In this document: positions 1 to 12,451 of the stretch, piece after piece
How positions within the stretch are numbered: position 1 is the first letter of the stretch
Layout: each line of letters begins with the position of its first letter
Source: Symsagittifera roscoffensis
Lineage: Eukaryota; Xenacoelomorpha; Acoela; Convolutidae
DNA length: 64,000 nt
NCBI RefSeq assembly: GCF_963678635.1
Contig: NC_087069.1
Location: 21,240,660-21,304,659, forward strand
Reading direction: 5' to 3'
Program-made: the position numbers and the translations under genes
The notes under the pieces: generated by a model
Told to the model about the DNA's origin: nothing
Seen by the model: the letters and a program-made list of their open reading frames with translations, nothing else
Database searches by the model: none

Positions 1-242
1 TAGCTCAAGATCCTCGTGCCCCCCTAACTCCAGACTCTCGTGTTCTCCCGAAGCTCAGGCGCAGCTCAAGTAGTACTTCTTGTGTAGATGTATCCTTATT
101 TCCGTCTATGCAAAGACCACGTGCAAGATGGCGTATAATCCCTGGGGACTCAATTTACCCCTGTCCGGATCATAGACTGGCATTTAAACCTCTTCTCTCC
201 TTCTTTTGACCGGGATGCTGGGGATCTATCGCATTTCTCTCG

Positions 243-898
243 TTAGTTCTTGTCACCAAAAACACAGATATTTGCGGAAAACACAGAGCAGAAACTTGAG
301 ACACTGAGGGTGGAAGTGCAGCCATTTTCCCCCAATCTTGGTCTCTGTCTGAACACAAACTCCACATTCTGGTATTCTATCTTAAAATCGGCTTCCAATC
401 TGGTGTTAAAACTCAAATTGACAGCTGTTATGCAAATTGCACTGGTCCTATCTGGCAAGATAAAGTCAATGTCCGTGATCGGGATGTTCTCTGAGTACTC
501 ACTCGGTATCTCAAACTTGGTCTTGAAACTTCTTCCGATGGTAGGCTCGGCTTCTTCCAGATCCAAGTTCAGTCCATTAGTCTCTCTCTTTCCCTTGAGC
601 TTCTTTATTATCAAATTATCGGTGTGGGTTAGTCCTACCCCCACTCCCCGGACAAAAATATTTATTGACGTCCCCGTCGATGGTGCTGGGCTCAAGTTGT
701 CAGGTGGTATGTCCAGCGGCTGGTCAGTCGTCCTCCAGCCAAACACCGGTTCCCCGCCTTTACATGCTTTGCTGCAGACATGTCGACCTGCATGATAGTT
801 TGCCCCTCCTTCTCGTCAGCTTCCAGACTGTGGATCCACTCAAGTATCCTCAGATTTGTGTTCTCCTTTCTTTCTATCTCGCTCTGTTCTAGGTCCAT
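243..898 (-). pseudogene. Gypsy copy 1 C-terminal extension
   Basis: Pieces 692-898 and 243-746 after the integrase GPY/F module. The 167-codon piece has IRVGVGL..LNLDLEEAEPTIGR; I do not recognise a domain. Similar sequence recurs in copy 2 and, diverged, at 18560-19480, so it is a conserved part of this family. Confidence 0.55.
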
Positions 899-1079
899 TT
901 TTTTCTCTGGTGCTCACTGTCGTCGATGATCTCTCACTCTTTATCGGCTGTCAGCTCGCCCACGTTCACCAACTCCTACCCTAGCTCTTCAGGCCTTATC
1001 TTGTCGATCAAGAAGTCGTCACCATACCTGTTGTACCTCATGCCTGTCTTCTTTCGACCACCTTTTCTCGTCTCCGTCG

Positions 1080-2460
1080 TCATGGGCATATCTGGTTCTG
1101 TCCAATTTGGCACCTTATCATGCTCTGGGTCATTCCAATCCTCTTCTGCGAAAGATCCTCCGTCCGAGTCTGCCTGTTTTTTTTTTCGTTATCATCCATA
1201 CTCATGTTCTCGTTGCCATCGCTCTTCTCCCTGGTGCCTTTCTCACTTACCTCACATGCTGGCTCCACCAAAAGATACTCAGGCCCTTCTTCTATGTTAT
1301 GTGGTACGCACCAGTCTTCCGGTGATGGGACGTGAGGTTTCAGATTCTCGTAGTGCGCCGCACGACCTCTACTCAAGTGATAGAACCGACCCTGCTGATG
1401 CACTTCAGTTATCTTGAACGGCCCTCTCCATTTTTTCATCATACTTCCTCCTCTGTCGCATCTGTGCTTGCACTGTATTCCTTCTGCACAGCTCATTCAA
1501 TTCTTGTTGTCTTCTAACTGCTTCCTTCACATATGCCTGAGACGATGTCTTCTTTCCTTCATATTCAGGGTAGAAGAAAGTCAGGGGCATCGCTCTCTCT
1601 CTCTACCTGTCAACATCATGAATAATCTCATCCCCGTTGTTGAATGCTGCGTGCTATTGTACGCCCCTACCACTTGCGGCAAATATTTGTCCCAGTCTGT
1701 CATGTACCTCGAGCAAAATACCATGAGCATATTCACTAGCGCTCTGTTCTGCCTATCCACTAGTCCATTCGTTTGTGGATGGTATGTCGTCGAGTGTGTC
1801 TGTGCAATGTGGGATCTCTTCATGAGTTCTTTTGTCAGGTGCCCAACAAAGGCTTTCCCATTATTAGATTGGAAGGTCATCGGACAGCCATATCGTGATA
1901 TCCGGTACAATATCAAGTGATCACAAGTTTCTTCCGCCGAGGATGTCTGACATGGTACTGCTTCTGCCAGCTTCTTAAAACGATCAATAATTACCAGTAT
2001 CTGGTTATACCCCGAGTCTGTCATGCAGATGTTCTGATAGTCTATCTGCACAACCTCGTTAAATTCCCAGCTTTCCACGGATTTGAAAAAGAAATTTCAC
2101 TTTCCTGGGATCTTTCAACTGCAAACACGACAAACATGCATTTACCCATCTTTCACAAGCCCTACTCAACCCTGGCCAGTCAAACCTGTGTAGTGTTCTT
2201 TGTTGCACCTTATATATCCACTGATGTCTCATCTGGTCGAGCGATCTGAGCAGCACTTCTGTTTTATATAGGTGTGGTAGTACGATGAGGTTAAGCTTGT
2301 GTAGTTTTTTCTCTTCGTGTTTCCTCCTGCAGGCCACCACATCATCAGCTGTGTGGTAGAGCAAGTTCTTCCGTTCTTTGTAGAGCTGGCTCAGGATCTT
2401 GTAGCTACCCTCCTCCAGGTCTCCCTTCTCTTTCTCTCCCGCGAAGAGATTACTGGTCAT
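1080..2460 (-). pseudogene. Gypsy copy 1 integrase with altered catalytic residues
   Basis: 2059-2460 holds the HHCC zinc domain (LPHLYKTEVLLRSL..MRHQ..CLSC). 1581-2078 holds the core: VVQIDYQNICMTDSG keeps the first Asp, but FQSNNGKAF has Asn where the second Asp belongs, and TNGLVDRQNRAL has Asp where the Glu belongs. 1405-1590 and 1080-1496 hold the GPY/F module (KWRGPFKITEV..FYHLSRGRAAHYENLKPH). Frames are broken three times. Confidence 0.82.
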
Positions 2461-2769
2461 CTTGTCGTTCTTCTGTGCTCGTATCAGATCCGATAGCCGA
2501 TACCTCGATTTGACGTGCTCTTTCAGTGCCTTTATTTGTCCATTCAGTTTGCCTGATTGTGGATGTCGTCCTTAAGCTTAACGCAAACTATTCTTCTCAA
2601 GACCTCCCTGTCGCTTTCCGGTTCTAGATTCGTCCTGATGTTTGAATTGCATGATAGCTCTGTGAAAGGTTTCCTTGACACTGCTATCATCTAGAGCTCT
2701 TCCCATCCACTCACTTCATGATACTCCAGGTTGTATGTCCCTGACGAAGGATCAGTCAGCAATTCCCTG

Positions 2770-3938
2770 TCATGATACCTCCTTTTTTTCTTCAGCTAGT
2801 ATCATGCAGAGACTGTCTTGTTCATCATCACTCTTCTCTGAACCTTCGTCCCATCCTCCTGACTCCTCGGACAAATTTCCGTCTTCAACGTCCCTCTGTG
2901 GTGGTTGCCATTCCCCGGACTCTTGATTTAGTCCGAGATGTTCAACTTCCTCTTTAACCGACACTCTCTTCCTTCGAAGCGTTGTTCGTCTGAGTATGTC
3001 TTCCGGGATTCTCTCAACTAGTGATCGTACAACCTCTTTGTTCTCTCGTTCCCTGGCTCTCGTCGATTTCCGATCATGCGTTTCTTCCCTTTTCATTATG
3101 ATGATTTCCGGTCCGTCATTTCCACTGTTCGAGACCACGGGTTTGTCGTCAGCCAGCTTCTTGAGTAGTGTCCTCAAATCCTCCCCTACTGTCACCTTTC
3201 CTGTCTGCACTTCGTCGAGGGCGTAACATTTTGCCTTCAGTGTCTCCCTTACTATCTTCGACTTGAGCATTATTTCCATCGGCATCCCAGAACTCCTCTC
3301 CAGTATCACTTTTCCTTGATGCTCAGTGGGTAATTCTGGATGGTCTTCTATCGAGCCATCTTGTGAGCGGTAGAGTGTCATACGTTTCCTTGTCCATAAA
3401 TGAAAAGACATCTTTGGTCAGCCTCTTCTGCTCCTGTCTCTCGTAGAATTCCGTCTTCTTGTTCAAACTGTCGGCGTTTTGCTGTTTGTCCCTCGTCCTC
3501 AATGATCATGCTGTAACCATCCAACCGCACTATCCATCTCCCGATGTAGCTCTGATCCATTGAGTTTGTCTTCCACCAACTGAGTGCCCTGTTTTCGACC
3601 CGTAGTTTGAAGGGCTCGCTACCTATATATGCACTGTACTTTTCCACAAAGGTAACAACCGCGAACATTTCTGCTTTGGGTGCCCTGTACTTCATCTCCG
3701 TGTCGCTCAAGACTTTACTCCCGTAGGCTGTTGATCTCAAGACTGTTCTCCCGTTCCACTCCTGTTCTTGATGGAGTATTCCGGAGATCACCACCACCGA
3801 TACATCCGTGTCCAGTATGTACAATCCTTTCTCTGTTGGCATGCCTATCACAAGTGCTTCACACAGTTCTTTCCTTATCCTTTTAAATGAGTCCTCTGCC
3901 GCGTTATTCCACGTGAACTTCTTGCATTTGTGCCTCAT
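2770..3938 (-). pseudogene. Gypsy copy 1 RNase H and acidic tether
   Basis: 3378-3938 contains LYILDTDVSVVVISGIL and YGSKVLSDTEMKYRAPKAEM, the Ty3-type RNase H core (Asp, then Glu in the YxxxE helix). 2770-3411 is a highly charged tether to the integrase (SEESGGWDEGSEKSDDEQ), overlapping in another frame. Confidence 0.78.
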
Positions 3939-4034
3939 GAGTTGTTGTATTGGATATACCTTATCCGCATAGCCCTTAATGAACTCTTATCGTAATTCGC
4001 AAAACCCAAAACAAATCATCAACTGGTGCTCAGT

Positions 4035-5122
4035 TTATGGTGACTTCCAAGTCAGTACCGCCTCTACTGCGTCTGGGTGAGGTCGGGTGCCATGATTGTC
4101 TACCATCCTCCCCAGGTAATTTATCGAGTCGTTCAGAATCTCACACTTTGAGGGCTTGAATTTCAATCCAGCTCTCTTCATGCATGCGAATACTTCATCC
4201 AGTAGATCGATGTGATCACCCAGGGTAGGTTTCGCAACCACCACGTCATCCACGTAACACATAACCAAATTGCCAAATTTCTTTGTCACACTGGTCAGTG
4301 CATGTGCCATCAGTCGCTGGAATGTGGCTGTCGCATTTCAAAGTCCGAAGGTCATCCCATTCCATTAGAACAATCCTAGCTCTCAAGCAAGTCCCGTTTT
4401 GTCCCCATCCTGTTTCCTTAGTAGTACTTGTCAAAAAGCTGACCCTAGATCAAGAGTTGTAGAAAAACTTTGTATCTCCTAACTTTGAAAGACTCTCATC
4501 TATCCTAGGTGTGGGGTAGGCATCCTTCACCGTGACGGAGTTCAGATATCGAAAGTCACAACAAAACCTAAGTTGGTATCCTTTCTTTTTAGCCATCGCT
4601 ACTCCACACGCCCACGGTGCTTTGGATGGTTCTATCATATCAAATTCTAGTAGGGTCTCTATCTCTTTTCTACGTGCATCAGATTTGCTTGGGGTCATAC
4701 GCCTCGCCCCCTCGCTGTGCGGTACTGCCGAATCCTTTAGCTCTATTTCATTTTCAACGAAATTGCAGCAACCGATGTCTGCCTTATGTCTTGAAAACGT
4801 CCTGATTCCTATCTAGTACCTACTTGATAGCCTCGAGCTGTTCGTCTGTTACCTTTCCCCTTAAGTGTTCGATTTCTGGTAATACCGGTTTATCCATATC
4901 CATCTCCTATGGTGTGGGTCTTTCTGGAAAATTCGAACAGCTCGAAAGTCCATCTTCTGTCTTTGACTTAAGTGATTTCACAAAACTTGTTGAATATTTT
5001 GTTTTCTTCAATCTTCTCAAGATACAAACTTTGTCCCTATGATTCGAGCAATCAAGAACTTCAATTTCTTTCACGTTTTCAGTCATTTTATAAGTAGTTT
5101 TCAAAGGCAGTGCGCATCCCAC
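4035..5122 (-). pseudogene. Gypsy copy 1 reverse transcriptase
   Basis: 4450-4698 gives IEPSKAPWACGVAMAKKKG and the CCDFRYLNSVTVKDAYPTPR finger motif. 4035-4310 gives CYVDDVVVAKPTLGDH, the catalytic YxDD box, and GLKFKPSKCEILNDSINYLG. Frame breaks lie between 4310 and 4450 and near 4700-4907. 4907-5122 is the lead-in segment. Confidence 0.8.
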
Positions 5123-5134
5123 TTTCCTCCCTCT

Positions 5135-5895
5135 CTAGATTGTGATTGATATATCAAGAAAATTCAACAAGACACTGACGCAGAGGCCACTCTTGGTTAT
5201 CGAGAAGGATTTTTCTAAAATAGCAGCACTTTGACTAATTGGATTCGGTTCTATACGAGCTTGTTTATTGTCACTTAGTTCGTTATAATTCTTCATCCTC
5301 ACACTCACTATTGCAGCCTCGTTCGCTTTCAACCTTACCTTTCTGTTCAAGAACACTGGGACGGTATTTTCAGTCGCCATTATCAAATTTACCGGTTTAA
5401 TTACGTGTTTCCTTTCGGGGTTTCGAATTCTGAACATCGCATTGTTAAGATCAATTGTTACATCGAAATATCTGATGAAATCTCAGCCTAAAATGGATTG
5501 GTCAGACTCATCTAGTTTCTCCGCCACCAGGAAGCTCATCCACAAATTGCGCTCCCCCAGGTTTAGGGCTATTATTGGTGTTCTGCCTAGAACCCGCAGC
5601 TCCCCCTTGTTTGGCGCTGACACCCGTCTTCTGGAATATATCAATCATCTTTGTCAAATCCCATCTTTCTCCACGTTTCAATCGGTATCACACTCAAGAC
5701 GGCTTCTGTGTCCAACAATCTTCGCAGTTTGGTCTTCCTCCCGTTTATGTCCATTGCACGTGCGGATACGTTTGCTTCCGTTCCCAGATGCATCGCATCT
5801 TCTTCCAGTATGGCGCAGTGTCCTATCGATCTCACTTTGAGTTCTTCTCGGCCAACACAGATCTGACCGGCTAGATCTTTGTCGCATTTTACCAT
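5135..5895 (-). pseudogene. Gypsy copy 1 protease region (N-truncated)
   Basis: Pieces 5641-5895 and 5135-5437. LLDTEAVLSVIP is at the position of the pepsin-like active site, where gypsy proteases have D-S/T-G; here the Gly is Glu. The second piece (FRIRNPERKH..) is the stretch between protease and RT. The N-terminal part present in copy 2 (14310-14699) is missing. Confidence 0.7.
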
Positions 5896-7960
5896 CGTTC
5901 CTCCAGAAAATCCCAGATCTGCCTGACCAGGAGAGGTGCGCTATCCCTCGTCTTGTTCGTCGCAATCTCCAGTCCTGGTGTTAGGAAAGGCCACCTACCT
6001 CTCTCCTGCGTCAGACGATATCCAATCGACTCTAGCTGCTTTTCGGCTGCCGCTACGTTTGTGCGTTCATTGATCGGTCCTCTCGCGATGCTGGTAGATC
6101 TCGTTATCGTCAGATCCATGCTCCGAAACCACAGGCTGGCTGTCATATGAGCTATCACTGGATGATCGTCCCCCACCTCCGGGTTGAATTTCAACTGCCG
6201 GGCAAGATTCGACACCTCAAGACAAAGGACCTCGTCCAACACAATCAAGATGTCCGCGAGCTCATAAAAGCTCCTCAGAGCATGGGACACACCCGCCCAT
6301 GCTGCCACCACTTCAGACTTCAGAAGCCTCAAATTCAACGGCTCTAGCTCACGATTTGGTGCTGCAGTAACATTCGCCATCCATTGCCCTCTGCTATCAG
6401 GATCAACATAGCATACACGAACTGCTGAACTGGTGGCATGCCTGCGTAGCGTGGCGATGACGCAAACACCACCTTCGTTTTTGATCCCAATCGGGAAGCT
6501 ACCAACTCCTGTACTTCGTTCATCGCTGCAAACAGCGTCTGGATCGCCTCCCAGATTTTCTTTGGTGTCGGCTCCCCACTCCTCGAGTGCTCAAGTAGAA
6601 CGGCTGCATGTAGATGGTCGTTCATCCCCGCGAATAGCAACAGCTCCGCCTCAAACGGTGTTTCAGTGTCAACATCTGATTTAGTTCCGCACCTGGTAAT
6701 AGATATACCAGCGTTTCTGGCCAAAACAATTTCGGGGACTTTCCCTCGAAATCCGGTCCCGCCACGATGATAGCTCTCGCTGCTCCAGGATCTGATCGCT
6801 CAAAAATCGCCACTGTCTTGGCGAGCTGCGAGGTTCCATTCGATATCCTGTACCTTGGGTCTTCGGCCAGCTTCGGACCCGTATATGCAGTGTCAGGAAG
6901 CCCCATACTTTTCGGCTCAAGAAGCTTCTCCACTGCCCTCAGCTGCGCGGGAATCGTCACTCTAATCGTGGCCACGCTAGTCCGATGCTTGGGTGGCTCC
7001 AATATTTGGCCTAGACTTTCCAGCTCTTTGAGAGGTCTGTAATTGATTGGCCCCATTATTGACCTCTGGGCAATTCCCGTCAAGTCCGCAGTCTCCAGTG
7101 TCATAGCTCGAGGAAAGTGAGCCTCATGGGCCTTCAGCTAATCCACGCAATAATGATTGCTCAAGTCCTCGTATGACAGACTCTTGAGTCCCAGAAACTC
7201 CGCTACCTCTGGTCTACAGGCCAGATTCTCGAGATCGAGATCTTCAACCCGCCCCAGGTACCGGGCTCTGCTCGTTTCTCCCGGACCTTCTGTCTTCTTC
7301 CTATTGTCCACCACCACTACCGATGACACTATCAAGCTCTGGGGCGTAGAAGACTCCGCTTCGTCTCTTTCCATGGGTGTTGAACCTAGTTGTCTGCTTC
7401 TGCTGCTTCTTGAGCTTCCCCTAGAGTCTACCCCTCCCCCAAGTGATCAACCACGGGGCTAGCTGAGAATAAGGAAGGTTTCGGGGGCGGACCAAAGGTG
7501 AACTGACGAGTCTCCACCAGATCAGACTCGAGGAAAATTATGTGTTACTGGAAGACACCGTTCAGCCACTCCGTGCCCCTGGGCCTGTCGAAGTGGATGC
7601 CGTCCGAGGTTAAATTCTCCGGAAGGGGATCCTCCATCATTCTTGCTATGTCAAGGAATCTCACGGGCTGTTGAATTTGCCCTGATGATTCCGTTGATAT
7701 GGCGCCCTCTTTCATTCATATCTCGCGTTCTGGTCGGACATCACATTGTAGGGGACGGTGCAAATGGTGAGCACTGCTGGGTCCAAATAGATTCTCAGCT
7801 CCTCAAGAATGCAGCTCACTTTGTCTTGTAGCCTCATCATTTTTCTTGCCTCGCCCCTGGATACGTCGTTGGTTCCCATCGTCAACGTGTGTGGGTAAAG
7901 CTCATTAAGTGTGGCTTTTTTGACTGCTGCCGGCACCGACTTCCAGAAACGATCTGCCAT
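5893..7960 (-). pseudogene. Gypsy Gag remnant with SGNH-hydrolase-like motifs
   Basis: Broken minus-strand coding stretch read in pieces 7712-7960, 7138-7374, 6622-7104, 6344-6724 and 5889-6380. The first piece contains LTMGTNDVSRGEARKMM (a GxND block III-like motif), and a shifted frame near 7590 contains DGIHFDRPRG (a DGxHF block V-like motif). A second set appears in 6344-6724: LLFAGMNDHLHAAVLLEH. These are the two best-conserved motifs of SGNH/GDSL hydrolases. The middle part is a low-complexity linker. No zinc knuckle was seen. The copy is dead: at least four frame breaks, and it is cut at 5892 where it abuts the protease region out of frame. Confidence 0.6.
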
Positions 7961-8418
7961 TACCGTGCTTCTTTCTCAAGAGTTCTCACAAAAAACGTTT
8001 CTCGAAAAATACCTTACTTGGATCAACTCAAGAAACACCTTTCCCAGATTAACACTCAAGATATTTCTTTCTTCAATACTAATTGCGAGAAGCTGCTCAA
8101 TGTCTTTTTCTTTCTAATGTTAATCGTATCTTTTCAATCCATTTGTCGTTATTGTGTTTTGATTCAAAACCAATCGGAAAAAAAAACTGAGTTTTAGACC
8201 AGGATATTTTCTCGCTCGTGACTAACCTGAACCTCGCCCCTTACTACCTTTAAATTTTTATCCTAGCAGTTTCAAGATCAAATAATTCTCTTACACATTA
8301 AAAACATGCAGATTTATCTTATGTTTCAGCACCATAACGTTTGTATTGAAAATTCTTGTTACAATTGTCATGCCAATCATTTTAAAACCTAACTTTCTGA
8401 CGCTTGCCCCCTTATACC
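7961..8418. other. Possible shared LTR/leader between gypsy copies
   Basis: AT-rich, no reading frame. It lies between the 3' end of copy 2 and the Gag start of copy 1 (both on minus), where a tandem LTR-internal-LTR-internal array would place a shared LTR. No second copy in the window allows a test. Confidence 0.3.
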
Positions 8419-8660
8419 TAGCTCAAGATCTTCGTGCCCCCCTAACTCCAGACTCTCGTGTTCTCCCGAAGCTCAGGCGCAGCTCAAGTAGTACTTCTTG
8501 TGTAGATGTATCCTTATTTCCGTCTATGCAAAGACCACGTGCAAGATGGCGTATAATCCCTGGGGACTCAATTTACCCCTGTCCGGATCATAGACTGGCA
8601 TTTAAACCTCTTCTCTCCTTCTTTTGACCGGGATGCTGGGGATCTATCGCATTTCTCTCG

Positions 8661-9316
8661 TTAGTTCTTGTCACCAAAAACACAGATATTTGCGGAAAAC
8701 ACAGAGCAGGAACTTGAGACACTGAGGGTGGAAGTGCAGCCATTTTCCCCCAATCTTGGTCTCTGTCTGAACACAAACTCCACATTCTGGTATTCTATCT
8801 TAAAATCGGCTTCCAATCTGGTGTTAAAACTCAAATTGACAGCTGTTATGCAAATTGCACTGGTCCTATCTGGCAAGATAAAGTCAATGTCCGTGATCGG
8901 GATGTTCTCTGAGTACTCACTCGGTATCTCAAACTTGGTCTTGAAACTTCTTCCGATGGTAGGCTCGGCTTCTTCCAGATCCAAGTTCAGTCCATTAGTC
9001 TCTCTCTTTCCCTTGAGCTTCTTTATTATCAAATTATCGGTGTGGGTTAGTCCTACCCCCACTCCCCGGACAAAAATATTTATTGACGTCCCCGTCGATG
9101 GTGCTGGGCTCAAGTTGTCAGGTGGTATGTCCAGCGGCTGGTCAGTCGTCGTCCAGCCAAACACCGGTTCCACGCCTTTACATGCTTTGCTGCAGACATG
9201 TCGACCTGCAGGATAGTTTGCCCCTCCTTCTCGTCAGCTTCCAGACTGTGGATCCACTCAAGTATCCTCAGATTTGTGTTCTCCTTTCTTTCTATCTCGC
9301 TCTGTTCTAGGTCCAT
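8661..9316 (-). pseudogene. Gypsy copy 2 C-terminal extension
   Basis: 9110-9316 and 8661-9173, same content as 243-898. Downstream on the minus strand (8590-8640) is a purine-rich stretch, AAAAGAAGGAGAGAAGGGG, that could serve as the polypurine tract, but no LTR boundary could be proven. Confidence 0.55.
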
Positions 9317-9547
9317 TTTTTTCTCTGGTGCTCACTGTCGTCGATGATCTCTCACTCTTTATCGGCTGTCAGCTCGCCCACGTTCACCAACTCCTACCCT
9401 AGCTCTTCAGGCCTTATCTTGTCGATCAAGAAGTCGTCACCATACCTGTTGTACCTCATGCCTGTCTTCTTTCGACCACCTTTTCTCGTCTCCGTCGTCA
9501 TGGGCATATCTGGTTCTGTCCAATTTGGCACCTTATCATGCTCTGGG

Positions 9548-10877
9548 TCATTCCAATCCTCTTCTGCGAAAGATCCTCCGTCCGAGTCTGCCTGTTTTTT
9601 TTTCGTTATCATCCATACTCATGTTCTCGTTGCCATCGCTCTTCTCCCTGGTGCCTTTCTCAATTACCTCACATGCTGGCTCCACCAAAAGATACTCAGG
9701 TCCTTCTTCTATGTTATGTGGTACGCACCAGTCTTCCGGTGATGGGACGTGAGGTTTCAGATTCTCGTAGTGCGCCGCACGACCTCTACTCAAGTGATAG
9801 AACCGACCCTGCTGATGCACTTCAGTTATCTTGAACGGCCCTCTCCATTTTTTCATCATACTTCCTCCTCTGTCGCATCTGTGCTTGCGCTGTATTCCTT
9901 CTGCACAGCTCATTCAATTCTTGTTGTCTTCTAACTGCTTCCTTCACATATGCCTGAGACGATGTCTTCTTTCCTTCATATTCAGGGTAGAAGAAAGTCA
10001 GGGGCATCGCTCTCTCTCTCTACCTGTCAACATCATGAATAATCTCATCCCCGTTGTTGAATGCTGCGTGCTATTGTACGCCCCTACCACTTGCGGCAAA
10101 TATTTGTCCCAGTCTGTCATGTACCTCGAGCAAAATACCATGAGCATATTCACTAGCGCTCTGTTCTGCCTATCCACTAGTCCATTCGTTTGTGGATGGT
10201 ATGTCGTCGAGTGTGTCTGTGCAATGTGGGATCTCTTCATGAGTTCTTTTGTCAGGTGCCCAACAAAGGCTTTCCCATTATTAGATTGGAAGGTCATCGG
10301 ACAGCCATATCGTGATATCCGGTACAATATCAAGTGATCACAAGTTTCTTCCGCCGAGGATGCCTGACATGGTACTGCTTCTGCCAGCTTCGTAAAACGA
10401 TCAATAATTACCAGTATCTGGTTATACCCCGAGTCTGTCATGCAGATGTTCTGATAGTCTATCTGCACAACCTCGTTAAATTCCCAGCTTTCCACGGATT
10501 TGAAAAAGAAATTTCACTTTCCTGGGATCTTTCAACTGCAAACACGACAAACATGCAATTACCCATCTTTCACAAGCCCTACTCAACCCTGGCCAGTCAA
10601 ACCTGTGTAGTGTTCTTTGTTGCACCTTATATATCCACTGATGTCTCATCTGGTCGAGCGATCTGAGCAACACTTCTGTTTTATATAGGTGTGGTAGTAC
10701 GATGAGGTTAAGCTTGTGTAGTTTTTTCTCTTCGTGTTTCCTCCTGCAGGCCACCACATCATCAGCTGTGTGGTAGAGCAAGTTCTTCCGTTCTTTGTAG
10801 AGCTGGCTCAGGATCTTGTAGCTACCCTCCTCCAGGTCTCCCTTCTCTTTCTCTCCCGCGAAGAGATTACTGGTCAT
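9548..10877 (-). pseudogene. Gypsy copy 2 integrase with altered catalytic residues
   Basis: 10476-10877 (HHCC) and 9998-10495 (core). The same two substitutions as copy 1 are present (SNNG and GLVDRQ). DRFTKLAEAVPCQASS here is closer to the usual gypsy sequence than copy 1 (DRFKKLAEAVPCQTSS). GPY/F module at 9548-9913. Confidence 0.82.
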
Positions 10878-11186
10878 CTTGTCGTTCTTCTGTGCTCGTA
10901 TCAGATCCGATAGCCGATACCTCGATTTGACGTGCTCTTTCAGTGCCTTTATTTGTCCATTCAGTTTGCCTGATTGTGGATGTCGTCCTTAAGCTTAACG
11001 CAAACTATTCTTCTCAAGACCTCCCTGTCGCTTTCCGGTTCTAGATTCGTCCTGATGTTTGAATTGCATGATAGCTCTGTGAAAGGTTTCCTTGACACTG
11101 CTATCATCTAGAGCTCTTCCCATCCACTCACTTCATGATACTCCAGGTTGTATGTCCCTGACGAAGGATCAGTCTGCAATTCCCTG

Positions 11187-12355
11187 TCATGATACCTCCT
11201 TTTTTTCTTCAGCTAGTATCATGCAGAGACTGTCTTGTTCATCATCACTCTTCTCTGAACCTTCGTCCCATCCTCCTGACTCCTCGGACAAATTTCCGTC
11301 TTCAACGTCCCTCTGTGGTGGTTGCCATTCCCCGGACTCTTGATTTAGTCCGAGATGTTCAACTTCCTCTTTAACCGACACTCTCTTCCTTCGAAGCGTT
11401 GTTCGTCTGAGTATGTCTTCCGGGATTCTCTCAACTAGTGATCGTACAACCTCTTTGTTCTCTCGTTCCCTGGCTCTCGTCGATTTCCGATCATGCGTTT
11501 CTTCCCTTTTCATTATGATGATTTCCGGTCCGTCATTTCCACTGTTCGAGACCACGGGTTTGTCGTCAGCCAGCTTCTTGAGTAGTGTCCTCAAATCCTC
11601 CCCTACTGTCACCTTTCCTGTCTGCACTTCGTCGAGGGCGTAACATTTTGCCTTCAGTGTCTCCCTTACTATCTTCGACTTGAGCATTATTTCCATCGGC
11701 ATCCCAGAACTCCTCTCCAGTATCACTTTTCCTTGATGCTCAGTGGGTAATTCTGGATGGTCTTCTATCGAGCCATCTTGTGAGCGGTAGAGTGTCATAC
11801 GTTTCCTTGTCCATAAATGAAAAGACATCTTTGGTCAGCCTCTTCTGCTCCTGTCTCTCGTAGAATTCCGTCTTCTTGTTCAAACTGTCGGCGTTTTGCT
11901 GTTTGTCCCTCGTCCTCAATGATCATGCTGTAACCATCCAACCGCACTATCCATCTCCCGATGTAGCTCTGATCCATTGAGTTTGTCTTCCACCAACTGA
12001 GTGCCCTGTTTTCGACCCGTAGTTTGAAGGGCTCGCTACCTATATATGCACTGTACTTTTCCACAAAGGTAACAACCGCGAACATTTCTGCTTTGGGTGC
12101 CCTGTACTTCATCTCCGTGTCGCTCAAGACTTCACTCCCGTAGGCTGTTGATCTCAAGACTGTTCTCCCGTTCCACTCCTGTTCTTGATGGAGTATTCCG
12201 GAGATCACCACCACCGATACATCCGTGTCCAGTATGTACAATCCTTTCTCTGTTGGCATGCCTATCACAAGTGCTTCCCACAGTTCTTTCCTTATCCTTT
12301 TAAATGAGTCCTCTGCCGCGTTATTCCACGTGAACTTCTTGCATTTGTGCCTCAT
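11187..12355 (-). pseudogene. Gypsy copy 2 RNase H and tether
   Basis: 11795-12355 and 11187-11828, offset 8417 from copy 1, with two amino-acid differences visible (Cys/Trp near the start and Lys/Glu in YGSEVLSDTE). Confidence 0.78.
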
Positions 12356-12451
12356 GAGTTGTTGTATTGGATATACCTTATCCGCATAGCCCTTAATGAA
12401 CTCTTATCGTAATTCGCAAAACCCAAAACAAATCATCAACTGGTGCTCAGT

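Larger units (their letters stand above)
1..8418 (-). mobile_element. Ty3/gypsy element, copy 1 (decayed, left end off window)
   Basis: Minus-strand pol in gypsy order (PR, RT, RNase H, IN, then C-terminal extension) with a long Gag region upstream (5893-7960). Bases 1-5892 match 8419-14309 almost base for base. Right of 5892 the copies diverge. Reading frames are broken many times. I could not place LTRs: the 3' end lies off the window, and 7970-8418, which may be an LTR shared with copy 2, has no repeat partner here to prove it. Confidence 0.85.

Noticed and set aside
250-795. Plus-strand frames opposite the gypsy copies (for example 181 codons here, 168 at 1414 and 9831)
   Set aside because: They are shadows of the minus-strand gypsy coding sequence and show no domain.
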